64,000 nucleotides of DNA from Paracoccaceae bacterium (GTDB lineage: Bacteria > Pseudomonadota > Alphaproteobacteria > Rhodobacterales > Rhodobacteraceae), in the NCBI GenBank assembly GCA_003605175.1, contig QWDA01000005.1, positions 186,001 through 250,000 of the forward strand, in the 5' to 3' direction. The notes beneath the pieces were generated by a model. That model was not told the DNA's origin and did no database searches. It saw only the letters and a program-made list of their open reading frames with translations. The translations under genes were made by a program, and so were the position numbers. Below are positions 51,555 to 60,425 of the stretch, piece by piece; the stretch's first letter is position 1, and each line of letters opens with the position of its first letter.

Positions 51555-52856
51555 TCAGATCCCGAGCCGGTCGCGCAGCGCGTACCAGGACATCGCAAGG
51601 GTGAGGAGCGGCGCGCGGAAGCCTGCGCCGCCGGGGAAAGCGGGGATCGGCAGCCGGCTCATCACGTCGAAGCGCCCGGCCTGGCCGGCGATCGCCTCGG
51701 CCATGACGGTGCCGGCGAAGCCCGAGAGCGCGACGCCGTGGCCGGAAAAGCCGCTGGCGTTGAGCGTGTTCCGGCCCACCCGGGCCACCATCGGCAGGCG
51801 GGTCATGGTGATCCCCAGCGTGCCGCCCCAGACATGGGTGACGGGCGTGCCTTCGAGCTGCGGAAAGAGCGTGGCCATGCGGCGGAGGAGCGCGGAGCGG
51901 ATGTCGGTGGGAAAGCCCAGCGTGTAGCTTTCGCGGCCGCCGAACAGGAAGCGGCCGCCCTCTTCCATCCGGTAGTAATTCACCACGAACTTGGAATCGG
52001 CCACCGCGATGTCCTCGGCGAGCACGGCGCGCGGGTCGGCGAGGGGTTCGGTGGCGGCGATGAAGCTGTTGATCGGCATGACCCGGGCCGCGACCCTCGG
52101 GCTCAGGTCGGGCATGTAGCCGTTGCCGGCGAGGATCGCGTGGTCGGCGGTGACGGTGCCGTGCGGTGTCGTCACCCGGACCGGGGCGCCGTCGGCGAGG
52201 CCGGTGGCCTCGGTCAGTTCGCAGATCCGCGCGCCCGCCGCCTCCGCCGCGCGGGCGAGCCCCAGCGCGTAGCGCAGCGGGTGGATATGGCCGGCGCCGC
52301 GGTCGATCTCGCCGCCCTTGTAGAGCGGGGTCTTCACCAGGTCGCGCATGGCGCTTTCGTCGAGCGGCTCGATCCGGTCGTAGCCGTAGCGCCGCGCGAG
52401 GTGCTCGGCATCCTCGGCCATCTCCCGCGCCTCGGCGGCGGAATAGGCGCCATGGGCCACGCCGGGGCGGAAATTGGCCTCGGGGGCGTGGCGGGCGGAG
52501 AGGGTGCGGACCTGGTCCTTGGCGGCCTCGGCGATGTCCCAGAGCGCGCGGGCCGTGTCCTGGCCGAGCCGCGCCTCGAGCCAGCGCTGGGACTTGTTGA
52601 AGCCCGAGCCGACCTGACCGCCGTTCCGCCCCGAGCCGCCGAACCCGGCGCGGTGCGCGTCGAGCACCACGACCGAGAGGCCCCTTTCGGCCAGCGCCAG
52701 CGCCGCCGAGAGCCCGGTATAGCCGGCGCCGACGATGCAGACATCGGCGCGGGTGTCGCCGTCGAGCGGCGGGCGCGGTGGGGGAATTTCGGTGGAGGCG
52801 GCGTACCAGCTCTCCGGGTAGGCGCCGGGGCGGTCGTTGCGGTAGAGCGTGTCCAT
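51555..52856 (-). CDS. FAD-dependent amine oxidoreductase, gamma-glutamylputrescine oxidase-like
   Basis: 433 aa of the DAO family. The N-terminal VCIVGAGYTGLSAALALAERG binds FAD and GFGGSGRNGGQVGSGFN is the characteristic second loop of PuuB-like oxidases. The C terminus has RNTLNASGFSGHGVALSGFAG, the FAD-binding closure. It would oxidise gamma-glutamyl-putrescine or another secondary amine to an aldehyde with release of hydrogen peroxide. It sits downstream of glutamine synthetase and amidotransferase genes of the same pathway. The ATG at 52856 has GGAG eight bases upstream. Confidence 0.88.
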   Translation of the reverse strand: MDTLYRNDRPGAYPESWYAASTEIPPPRPPLDGDTRADVCIVGAGYTGLSAALALAERGLSVVVLDAHRAGFGGSGRNGGQVGSGFNKSQRWLEARLGQDTARALWDIAEAAKDQVRTLSARHAPEANFRPGVAHGAYSAAEAREMAEDAEHLARRYGYDRIEPLDESAMRDLVKTPLYKGGEIDRGAGHIHPLRYALGLARAAEAAGARICELTEATGLADGAPVRVTTPHGTVTADHAILAGNGYMPDLSPRVAARVMPINSFIAATEPLADPRAVLAEDIAVADSKFVVNYYRMEEGGRFLFGGRESYTLGFPTDIRSALLRRMATLFPQLEGTPVTHVWGGTLGITMTRLPMVARVGRNTLNASGFSGHGVALSGFAGTVMAEAIAGQAGRFDVMSRLPIPAFPGGAGFRAPLLTLAMSWYALRDRLGI

Positions 52857-52869
52857 CGCGGGGCTCCGG

Positions 52870-53655
52870 TCAGGGGTGGAATTGCAGGTGCAGGTGGTCG
52901 TCGTGGCGGGCGGCCCGGCAACCCTGGAAGCGCAGCGCGTCGCCCCGGACCCCGAGCGATGCGGCGAGAGGGGGTTCGACGAAGAGCTTGTAGTCGCGGC
53001 CGGTCGGGTGGGCGGCAAGCCAGCGCAGCATTTCGGCGGTGCGTGGGCGGTCGAGCGGCCTGTCGGGCAGGAGGGGCTGCAGCGCGGCCATGTTCCAGCG
53101 GAGGGTGGGGCCGGTGGTGCCGTCGCAGGGCTGCGCTGCGCCGGGCGGTGGCGCTTCGAAGGCAAAGTAGCCGAGCGGCGAACGGGCGCGGCCGAGCAGG
53201 TAGTTCCCCGCCGCGTCGCTGTAGAAGAAGGCGAAGTCGAGTTTCTCGCCGTCGTCATGGGAGAGATGCGGCAGGAGCGGAAAGCCCTCGAGGAAGGGGA
53301 AGCCCGCGTCGAGGGTGCGGGTGCGCGTGCCCGGGAAGGCCGCATGCATGTGGCGGGCGAGCGCGTTCGCGTGGTCGAGGAGCGGCGGGGCGGCGTAGTT
53401 GCGGTTCAGGGCGCAATAGAGCGGCGAGAGTTCGGCCACCCGCTCGGGGCCCTGGTCGGTGCAGGGGATCGCGACGCGGCCGAATGCGGGGGCGGCGAGC
53501 CGTGCGGCGCCCCAGAGGGCGGCATAGGCGAGGAGGAAAACGGCCAGGAACCGGAACCCGCGGAACGGGAGCGCCGCCAGCCAGGCGAGGCCGCCGAGCT
53601 GGGTCAGCACCGTGAGCAGGGCGGCCGCCATGCCGTGAAGCAGGAGCCGGGGCAT
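52870..53655 (-). CDS. Membrane-anchored LAS-type metallopeptidase-like protein
   Basis: 261 aa. The N terminus has two hydrophobic segments (AAALLTVLTQLGGLAWLAAL and FRFLAVFLLAYAALWGAARL). The remaining domain has HLSHDDGEKLDFAFFY, matching the S-H-x2-G-x3-D zinc motif, and ends DDHLHLQF, matching the second metal-binding H-x-H. This is the layout of LAS peptidases such as the murein endopeptidase MepA. The start overlaps the glutamine synthetase stop (TGATG), so it is cotranscribed with the putrescine genes, with no clear functional link. Confidence 0.65.
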   Translation of the reverse strand: MPRLLLHGMAAALLTVLTQLGGLAWLAALPFRGFRFLAVFLLAYAALWGAARLAAPAFGRVAIPCTDQGPERVAELSPLYCALNRNYAAPPLLDHANALARHMHAAFPGTRTRTLDAGFPFLEGFPLLPHLSHDDGEKLDFAFFYSDAAGNYLLGRARSPLGYFAFEAPPPGAAQPCDGTTGPTLRWNMAALQPLLPDRPLDRPRTAEMLRWLAAHPTGRDYKLFVEPPLAASLGVRGDALRFQGCRAARHDDHLHLQFHP

Positions 53656-55022
53656 CAGACGTTCAGGAGCAGATGCTCGCGCTCCCAGGGGCTGATGACC
53701 TGGAGGAACTCGTCGTATTCGGCGCGTTTGACGATCTCGTAGACTTCGCAGAAGCGGCCGCCGAGGACGTCGCGGACGCCGGTGGCCTCGCCGAAATTCT
53801 CCAGTGCCTCGAACATAGTCTTGGGCAGGGTGCGGTCATCGTCCTCGTCCTCGTAGGCGTCGCCCTTGAAGGAGGGGCCGGCCCATTCCTCGTTGACGAG
53901 GCCGAGATAGCCGCAGGCGAGCGAGGCGGCGATGCCGAGATAGGGGTTGCAGTCCATGCCGGCGAGCCGGTTCTCGATGCGCCGGCTTTCGGGGTCGGAG
54001 ACGGGGATGCGGATGCCGGTGGTGCGGTTGTCGCGGCCCCAGGCGAGGTTGATCGGCGCGGCGTGGTCCTTCACGTAGCGGCGGTAGCTGTTCACATAGG
54101 GCGCCATGATCGCGACGATCTCGGGCAGGTGCTTCTGCAAGCCGCCGATATAGTTGAAGAAGGCGTCGGTCTCGCCGCCCTGGGGGCCGGTGAAGATGTT
54201 CTTGCCGGTCTTCCGGTCGGTGATCGAGTGGTGGATATGCATCGCCGAGCCCGGCTCGCCCTCGATGGGTTTCGCCATGAAGGTGGCGAAGCAGTCGTGG
54301 CGCAGCGCGGCTTCGCGGATCAGACGCTTGAAGTAGAAGATCTCGTCGGCGAGCTTCACCGGGTCGCCATGGCGGAGGTTGATCTCGAGCTGGCCCGCGC
54401 CGCCTTCCTGGGTGATGCCGTCGATCTCGAAGCCCTGGACCTCGGCGAATTCGTAGATGTCGTCCACCACCGGCCCGTATTCGTCGACAGCGGTCATCGA
54501 ATAGGCCTGCCGCCCGGCGGAGGGGCGGCCGGTCCGGCCGATCATCGCCTCGATCGGCTTGCCCGGATCCACGTTCCGGGCGACGAGGTAGAATTCCATC
54601 TCGGGCGCGACGATCGGTTCCCAGCCCTTCTTGCGGTAGAGTTCGCAGACCCGTTTCAGCACGTTCCTCGGCGCCATCGGGATCGGCCGGTTCTTCTGGT
54701 CGAAGGCGTCGTGGATCACCTGCACGGTCTTGTCGGCCGCCCAGGGCGCGGCGGTGGCGGTGGAGAAATCGGGGCGCAGGATCATGTCGGGCTCGGTGAA
54801 GCCCTCCTCGCCGGCCGCCTCGCCCCAGTCGCCGGTGATGGTCTGGAAGAAGATCGAGTTCGGCAGGAAGAAATGCGATTGCCGCGCGAACTTGGCCGCC
54901 GGCATGGCCTTGCCCCGGGCGATGCCGGGGAGGTCGGAGATGATGCACTCGACCTCGTCGAGCCGTTCGCCGCCGATATAGTCCTGCACCGCTTCGGGAC
55001 AGTTCTCGAGCCACTCGGTCAT
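53655..55022 (-). CDS. Glutamine synthetase-like protein, PuuA type, copy 1
   Basis: 455 aa. It shows GS-fold elements: PEMEFYLV and QEGGAGQLEINLRHGDPVKLAD for metal binding, AMHIHHS, NLAWGRDNRTTGIRIP for ATP and phosphate, and RRIENRLAGMDCNPYLGIAA near the end. Lack of a nearby ammonia-assimilation context and the adjacent PuuD- and PuuB-like genes point to a gamma-glutamylpolyamine synthetase. It overlaps the amidotransferase gene by 4 nt. Confidence 0.9.
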   Translation of the reverse strand: MTEWLENCPEAVQDYIGGERLDEVECIISDLPGIARGKAMPAAKFARQSHFFLPNSIFFQTITGDWGEAAGEEGFTEPDMILRPDFSTATAAPWAADKTVQVIHDAFDQKNRPIPMAPRNVLKRVCELYRKKGWEPIVAPEMEFYLVARNVDPGKPIEAMIGRTGRPSAGRQAYSMTAVDEYGPVVDDIYEFAEVQGFEIDGITQEGGAGQLEINLRHGDPVKLADEIFYFKRLIREAALRHDCFATFMAKPIEGEPGSAMHIHHSITDRKTGKNIFTGPQGGETDAFFNYIGGLQKHLPEIVAIMAPYVNSYRRYVKDHAAPINLAWGRDNRTTGIRIPVSDPESRRIENRLAGMDCNPYLGIAASLACGYLGLVNEEWAGPSFKGDAYEDEDDDRTLPKTMFEALENFGEATGVRDVLGGRFCEVYEIVKRAEYDEFLQVISPWEREHLLLNV

Positions 55023-55696
55023 GCGGCCTCCCTGAAGAAATCGCCGATCTGCCGGGCGAGGCGCGCCTCGTCGCCGGGGAAGCCGAGGGTCCGTTTCGCC
55101 TCGGCGATGGTTTCGGGCGGAACCACGCCGGGCGCGCGGGTTTCGAGCAGGAGTTCGACCGCGCGTGCGTCGAATTCGGGATGCGCCTGCACCGTGAAGG
55201 CGCCGCCCGGATAGACCAGCGCGGCATAGGGGCAGAACGGCGAGCGGGCGACGACCTCGGCGCCTTCGGGTTTCTCGGTGATCTGGTCCTGGTGCCAGGC
55301 GTTGAGGAACACCCTGTCGCCGTTCCAGTCGTATTCGTGGCGGCCCGCGGCCCAGCCGCCGGGGAACTTCTCCACCTTGCCGCCGAGCGCCTTCGCCACG
55401 ACCTGGTGGCCGAAACAGATGCCGACGATCGGTTGCCGCTCGGCATAGGCGGCGCGGATGAACTCCTCGAGCCGGCGGATCCAGGGCAGATCTTCATAGG
55501 CGCCATGTTTCGAGCCCGAGATCAGCCAGCCCTCGGCCGCGTCCAGGCCGGGGGGGAAGTCGCCATCCACCACCGCCCAGGGGACGAGATCGATCCCCTG
55601 GTCCTGCAGGAGCCGTCCGTAGAGCCTGTCGTAGTCGCCGGTTTCCGCCTGCATCTCGTCGGGCAGGTGGCCGGCCATGAGAAGTCCGATCCGCAT
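55019..55696 (-). CDS. Class I glutamine amidotransferase-like hydrolase, PuuD-type role
   Basis: 225 aa. The catalytic Cys lies in GICFGHQVVAKALGG and the His-x-Glu in FTVQAHPEFD, a full class I triad with no synthetase domain attached. In putrescine loci such free-standing enzymes cleave the gamma-glutamyl group from gamma-glutamyl-aminobutyrate. The length and the fold (GuaA-type N-terminal region) also fit a general glutamine-amide hydrolase. Confidence 0.85.
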   Translation of the reverse strand: MRIGLLMAGHLPDEMQAETGDYDRLYGRLLQDQGIDLVPWAVVDGDFPPGLDAAEGWLISGSKHGAYEDLPWIRRLEEFIRAAYAERQPIVGICFGHQVVAKALGGKVEKFPGGWAAGRHEYDWNGDRVFLNAWHQDQITEKPEGAEVVARSPFCPYAALVYPGGAFTVQAHPEFDARAVELLLETRAPGVVPPETIAEAKRTLGFPGDEARLARQIGDFFREAA

Positions 55697-55738
55697 TCGA
55701 CACCGTTTTCTGGAGTGTGGCCGACCCTACCTCCGGGC

Positions 55739-57070
55739 TCAGACGGTGTCGAGATAGAGGTCGATCCGCTCGGCCTCGGACAGCTGGTCGTAGTACAGCT
55801 TTTCCTGGCGCTTGGTCATGGCGTAGTTGCGCAGGAGATCCTCGCTGAAGATCCGCTTGAGGAGTTCCGAGCCCTCGAAGCGGTCGATGGCGGTGCCCCA
55901 GTCTTCGGGGATATGCGGGAGCTTCTGGGCATAGGCGTTGCCGGTGATCGGCTCTGGCGGGGCGAGCCCGTCCTCGATGCCGATGAGCGCGGCGCCGAGG
56001 ACGGCGGCGACGAAGAGATAGGGGTTGATGTCGCCGCCCGCGACGCGGTGTTCGATGCGGCGGGCCCTGGCGGGGCCGGCGGGGACGCGGAGCGCGGTGG
56101 TGCGGTTCTCGTAGGCCCAGGAGATGCCGGTGGGGGCATGGGCGCCGGGCACCAGCCGGTCGTAGCTGTTGCCGTGGGGCGCGAAGATCAGGGTGCTGTC
56201 GGGCAGTGCCTGGAGGCAGCCGGCGATGGCGGAGAGGAGCAGGTCGGAGCCCCGGGCGGTGCCGTCGTCGAAGACGTTTCGGCCGTTGGCGTCCAGCACC
56301 GAGAAATGTATGTGGAGCCCGTTGCCGGAATGCTCGGGATAGGGTTTCGCCATGAAGCTCGCCGCGAAGCCGTGCTTGCGGGCGAGGCCGCGGACGAGGA
56401 GCTTGAAGAAGAAGGCGTCGTCGGCGGTCTTCAGGGCCGGGCCGTGGCTCAGGTTGATCTCGTACTGGCCCATTCCGGCCTCGGAGATCGCCGCCTCGGC
56501 CGGGATGTCCATGAGTTCGCAGGCGTCGTAGAGCTCGGTGAAGAAGGCGTCGAAGGCGTCGAGCGCGCGGATCGAGAGGATCTCGCCGCCGAGCCGGCGC
56601 TTGCCCGAGCGGGGCGATGCGGGGGGCTGCAGCTCCTCGGTGGCGTCGTCGATCAGGTAGAATTCCATCTCGGTGGCGCAGATCGGCGTCCAGCCCCGTT
56701 CGGCATAGCGCTTCAGGACCGCATCGAGGGCGTGGCGAGGATCGCCCGGGAACGGCTCGCCGGCCTCGGTGAACATCCACATCGGCAGGAGCGCCGAGGG
56801 GGAGGAGAGCCAGGGCATGTGGACGAAGCCGCGCTCGGTGGGCCAGAGCACGCCGTCCTGGTCGCCGGTTTCGAACACCAGCGGGCTGTCCTCGATATCC
56901 TCGCCCCAGATGTCGAGGTTGAGCCCCGAGAGCGGCATGCGCGAGCCGCTCTCGATCACGCCCGAGGCGAAGCGGGCGGGAAGGCGCTTGCCGCGGGCCT
57001 GGCCGTTCAGGTCGGCGACGATGGTGCGGATCGTGCGGATCTGCGGGTGGTCGCGGAGCCAGGCGCTCAT
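55739..57070 (-). CDS. Glutamine synthetase-like protein, PuuA type, copy 2
   Basis: 443 aa, clearly related to copy 1 but diverged: CATEMEFYLI, SEAGMGQYEINLSHGPALKTAD, GLHIHFS, TGISWAYENRTTALRVP and RRIEHRVAGGDINPYLFVAA. Two side-by-side paralogues suggest different amine substrates or a hetero-oligomer. The gene lies 42 bp upstream of the amidotransferase gene and 69 bp downstream of the ABC permease gene on the same strand. Confidence 0.9.
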   Translation of the reverse strand: MSAWLRDHPQIRTIRTIVADLNGQARGKRLPARFASGVIESGSRMPLSGLNLDIWGEDIEDSPLVFETGDQDGVLWPTERGFVHMPWLSSPSALLPMWMFTEAGEPFPGDPRHALDAVLKRYAERGWTPICATEMEFYLIDDATEELQPPASPRSGKRRLGGEILSIRALDAFDAFFTELYDACELMDIPAEAAISEAGMGQYEINLSHGPALKTADDAFFFKLLVRGLARKHGFAASFMAKPYPEHSGNGLHIHFSVLDANGRNVFDDGTARGSDLLLSAIAGCLQALPDSTLIFAPHGNSYDRLVPGAHAPTGISWAYENRTTALRVPAGPARARRIEHRVAGGDINPYLFVAAVLGAALIGIEDGLAPPEPITGNAYAQKLPHIPEDWGTAIDRFEGSELLKRIFSEDLLRNYAMTKRQEKLYYDQLSEAERIDLYLDTV

Positions 57071-57139
57071 GCGGCGGCCTCGCAGGGAAGCGCCCTGCTG
57101 TCGGGCAAGTGAGCGGTGCCTTGGCTCGAGTAGTACATG

Positions 57140-57946
57140 CTACCTCAGGATCTGCGGCCGGATCCGCAGGCGCTGGCGCGTCTCGGCGGGAAGGTGGCGG
57201 TTGAGGCGGCGGTTGACGGCGCCGAAAAGGGTGATGACCGAGAGCGTGAGCAGCACGAAGTAGCAGGCGAGGATCGGGTAGGGGACAAAGGGGTTGAAGG
57301 TCTTGTCGGCGAAGAAGTTGGCGTAATAGAGCGCGTCGCCATTTTGCTGCGAGGCGGGGAAGCCCGAGAAGAACACCAGCGTGGTGGCGTGGAACATGAA
57401 GATCGCCTCGTTCGTGTAGGCGGGCCAGGCGAGGCGCAGCATGGTGGGCCAGACCACCCGGCGGAACTTGGACCAGCCGGAGAGGCCATAGGCGTCGGCG
57501 GCCTCGAGATCGCCCTTGGGGATCGATAGGAGCGCGCCGTAGAAGATCTCACCCGAATAGGCGGAGGTGTTCAGGAACAGCACGACCAAGGCGCCGAGCC
57601 AGGCCGAGGTCAGCGGGCTGAAGAAAGGCGCCACGCCCTTGAGGCTCAGGAATAGGAAATAGGCGAAGAAGAACTGGATGAAGAGCGGCGAGCCGCGGAA
57701 CAGGAAGATGAACCACTCGGCGGGCTTGCGGAACAGGCGGTTCTCGGAGGCCTTGCCGAGCGCGACGGTGGTGGCGAGGAAGAAGCCGGCCATGAGCGCG
57801 AGGACGCCGAAATAGATGTTCCAGATCATGCCCGAGCCGATCAGCACCACCTGCTTGCAGAGCGTGTAATCGCCCCGCGGCAGGAGACGTTCGCCGATGC
57901 CGAGGGAGCGGAGCCCGTAATCGGTGAGGGTTTCCCAGCAGCTCAT
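57140..57946 (-). CDS. Polar amino-acid ABC transporter permease 2
   Basis: 268 aa with five to six membrane helices and the HisM-type loop EAADAYGLSGWSKFRRVVWPTMLRLAWPAYTNEAIFMF, which docks the ATPase. A second conserved block, FIFLFRGSPLFIQFFFAYFL, is typical of HisQ/HisM permeases. The ATG at 57946 overlaps the stop of the other permease gene. Together with its partner, the binding protein and the ATPase, it probably imports the polyamine or amino acid used by the downstream enzymes. Confidence 0.9.
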   Translation of the reverse strand: MSCWETLTDYGLRSLGIGERLLPRGDYTLCKQVVLIGSGMIWNIYFGVLALMAGFFLATTVALGKASENRLFRKPAEWFIFLFRGSPLFIQFFFAYFLFLSLKGVAPFFSPLTSAWLGALVVLFLNTSAYSGEIFYGALLSIPKGDLEAADAYGLSGWSKFRRVVWPTMLRLAWPAYTNEAIFMFHATTLVFFSGFPASQQNGDALYYANFFADKTFNPFVPYPILACYFVLLTLSVITLFGAVNRRLNRHLPAETRQRLRIRPQILR

Positions 57947-58827
57947 GCGCGTGCCTTCCGCTGGCGTTCGCCGCCGGAGGTGGCCTGGCCGCGGGTGAGG
58001 CGGTTCATCAGCCTTTGCAGCACCAGTTCGCTGACCCTGGTGAAGCCGAGATAGAAGATCAGCAGGCCGAGGAAGAACCACATCCGCCAGTCGCCATGGG
58101 GATAATCGGTGAAGCGCGGGTTGGCGGTGCCGCCCAGTTCGCGGGCCCAGTAGACGATATCCTCGACGCCGAGGAGGAAGAGGAGCGGGGTGGCCTTGAT
58201 CAGCACCATCCAGAGGTTCGAGAGGCCGGGCAGCGCGTAGACCCACATCTGCGGGATCAGGATGCGCCAGAAGCACTGGCGGTGGGTCATGCCATAGGCC
58301 TCGGCGGTTTCGAGCTGGGCATGGGGCACCGCCCGCATCGCGCCGTAGAGCACGTTGGCGGCGAAGGCCCCGAAGACGATGGCGAAGGTCAGGACCGCGA
58401 GGAAGAAGCCGTAGACCTCGTGCACCCATTGCGGCGAGGTGGAGAGCGGCAGCTTGGCGGCGGTGCAGACCACGAAATCATTGCCCTGGCGGATCGGCTC
58501 GGACCAGTCGGGGCACCTGATCTTGTGGCGGATCCATTCGAAGCCCTGGTCGAGGGCGATCACGAAGAACAGGAAGAAGGCGATGTCGGGCACGCCGCGG
58601 ACGATGGCGGTGTAACTCTGGCCGAGCCAGCGGAGCGGCGCGATGCGCGACCGTGCGGCGGTGGCGCCGGCGAAGCCGAAGGCGAGCGCGGCCGGCGCGG
58701 TGATCGCCAGGAGCAAGAGGACGGTGCCGAAGGAGAGGTAGAAATTGGCGATCTTGCCGGTGGTCAGGTAGCAGGCGAACCACCGGGCGTCGCTGAGGGC
58801 GGAGGGATCTGCGCAGAAGGAGAACAT
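57943..58827 (-). CDS. Polar amino-acid ABC transporter permease 1
   Basis: 294 aa. The family blocks are YTAIVRGVPDIAFFLFFV and the coupling loop ETAEAYGMTHRQCFWRILIPQMWVYALPGLSNLW. The N-terminal region has a longer periplasmic loop (DWSEPIRQGNDFVVCTAAKL) than most HisQ proteins. The ATG at 58827 overlaps the stop of the hydrolase gene by 1 nt. Confidence 0.9.
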   Translation of the reverse strand: MFSFCADPSALSDARWFACYLTTGKIANFYLSFGTVLLLLAITAPAALAFGFAGATAARSRIAPLRWLGQSYTAIVRGVPDIAFFLFFVIALDQGFEWIRHKIRCPDWSEPIRQGNDFVVCTAAKLPLSTSPQWVHEVYGFFLAVLTFAIVFGAFAANVLYGAMRAVPHAQLETAEAYGMTHRQCFWRILIPQMWVYALPGLSNLWMVLIKATPLLFLLGVEDIVYWARELGGTANPRFTDYPHGDWRMWFFLGLLIFYLGFTRVSELVLQRLMNRLTRGQATSGGERQRKARA

Positions 58828-59660
58828 CAGGCGACCTCCAGCGCGCCGAGGAGGGCCTCGGCCACCCGGTGCGGATCTTCGAGCTGCGGCAGGTGGCCGA
58901 GGCCGGCCAGGCGTTCGACATCGGTGCCGATCGCCCGCGCCAGGGCCTGCCCGCGCGCGATCGGAATCCACGGATCGTCCTCGCCCCACAGGACGCGGAC
59001 GGGGCAGCGGCAGGAGGAGAAGTGCGGTTCGATCTCTTCGGTATACCGCTCGTCGGCCAGGGCGAATTGCGCCCAGAACGCGGCCTGGCCTTCCTCGGAA
59101 AGCCACGGCGCGACGAGCGCCTCGATATCCTGCGCCGGGATCTGTCGCGCGAGCGCGCTGTCGATATAGGCGCGGACCACGGCGGCATGAATATGCGCCG
59201 GAAGTCCGAGGAACGCCGCGACATGCGCCTTCACATGTTCGAAGAACGCCGATCCCCACGGCCGGACCGCGACGACGTTCATCAGCGCCAGACCGGCGAA
59301 CGCCCGGCCATGGAGAAGGTGCGCGCGGAGGCTCACGGCACCCCCGAAATCGTGGGCGATCACGCGGGGGGCCTCGATACGCCAGTGATCGAGCATCTCG
59401 GCGAAGACTTCGCCCTGCGTGTCGATGGCGTTCCGGCGGGGGCCGTGCAACTCGGACCTGCCGAAGCCGGGCATGTCGTACCAATGGACCCGGTAATGCC
59501 GGGCAAGGGCCGGAATCACCCGGTGCCAGGCATAGGAGGACCACGGCCAGCCATGCGCGAGAACGAGCGGCGGGCCGTCGCCCGCTCTGCCCGCCGCCAC
59601 GCGGCCGGCTGTCGTGTCATAGCTGTCGTTCAGGTGCCACATGATGGTGGGGCGGGGCAT
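58827..59660 (-). CDS. Alpha/beta hydrolase with Asp nucleophile (haloalkane dehalogenase/epoxide hydrolase-like)
   Basis: 277 aa. The oxyanion region is VLAHGWPWSSYAW, the nucleophile elbow VIAHDFGGAVSLRAH carries Asp instead of Ser, an acid lies in WGEDDPWIP and His in GLGHLPQLEDP. The Asp nucleophile is typical of dehalogenases, haloacetate dehalogenases and epoxide hydrolases. It sits inside an amino-acid transporter operon, with its start 17 bp after the binding-protein stop, which is unusual and leaves its substrate open. Confidence 0.82.
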   Translation of the reverse strand: MPRPTIMWHLNDSYDTTAGRVAAGRAGDGPPLVLAHGWPWSSYAWHRVIPALARHYRVHWYDMPGFGRSELHGPRRNAIDTQGEVFAEMLDHWRIEAPRVIAHDFGGAVSLRAHLLHGRAFAGLALMNVVAVRPWGSAFFEHVKAHVAAFLGLPAHIHAAVVRAYIDSALARQIPAQDIEALVAPWLSEEGQAAFWAQFALADERYTEEIEPHFSSCRCPVRVLWGEDDPWIPIARGQALARAIGTDVERLAGLGHLPQLEDPHRVAEALLGALEVA

Positions 59661-59677
59661 GGCCCCGCCCGCTTTCG

Positions 59678-60394
59678 CTAGAACGTGGAGGACACTTCCC
59701 ATTTCGCGATCAGCGCGTTCAGGCTGCCATCGGCCTTCATCGACTGGATCGCGGCGGTGAGCTTGTCCTTCAGTTCGGTGTCGGATTCGCGGACGCCGAG
59801 GCCGACGCCGCCGCCGAGCGCCACGTCCTCGCCGCAGAAGCCGAGATCGGCTTCGGATTCGACGATGGGCGCGAGGTAGGACTTGTCGGCGAGCACCGCG
59901 TCGGCCTCGCCGTTCTTGACCGCGGCGATGGTCTCGTCGGGGGTCGCGAATTCGAGGAGCGTCGCGCCGGATTCGGCCACATAGCCGGCCTGGATGGTGC
60001 CGGTCTGCGCGGCGATCACGCCGCCGGCGATGTCGGCGCCGGCATCGGTGCAGAGATAGGCCGAGGGGTCGGGCGGGGTGTAGTTCTCGGAGAAGTCGAT
60101 CACCTCGTCACGCTCGTCGGTGATCGACATGCCGGCGATGATGACGTCGTAGTTGCCGGAGACGAGGTTCGGGATGATCGAATCCCAATCGTTCGTCACC
60201 CATTCGCAGGTGAGTTCGGCGCGCTTGCAGAGCTCGTCGCCGAGCTCGCGCTCGAACCCGGCGACCTCGCCGGCGTCGTTGATGAAGTTCCACGGAGGGT
60301 AGGCACCCTCGGTGCCGAGCCGGACCACGTCCTGGGCGGAGGCCATGCCGGCCGAAACGGCCAGCACGGCGGCGGTGAGGATCAGTTGTTTCAT
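59678..60394 (-). CDS. Polar amino-acid ABC transporter periplasmic binding protein
   Basis: 238 aa with signal peptide MKQLILTAAVLAVSAGMASA. The mature protein starts VVRLGTEGAYPPWNFINDAGEVAGFERELGDELCKRA, the class II binding-protein opening, and contains the ligand-site segment DWDSIIPNLVSGNYDVIIAGMSIT. The family carries lysine, arginine, ornithine, histidine or related ligands; the actual ligand is not evident, but the downstream genes suggest a diamine. Confidence 0.93.
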   Translation of the reverse strand: MKQLILTAAVLAVSAGMASAQDVVRLGTEGAYPPWNFINDAGEVAGFERELGDELCKRAELTCEWVTNDWDSIIPNLVSGNYDVIIAGMSITDERDEVIDFSENYTPPDPSAYLCTDAGADIAGGVIAAQTGTIQAGYVAESGATLLEFATPDETIAAVKNGEADAVLADKSYLAPIVESEADLGFCGEDVALGGGVGLGVRESDTELKDKLTAAIQSMKADGSLNALIAKWEVSSTF

Positions 60395-60425
60395 CGGTTA
60401 CTCCCGTTAGAACGCTTATCGTTGA

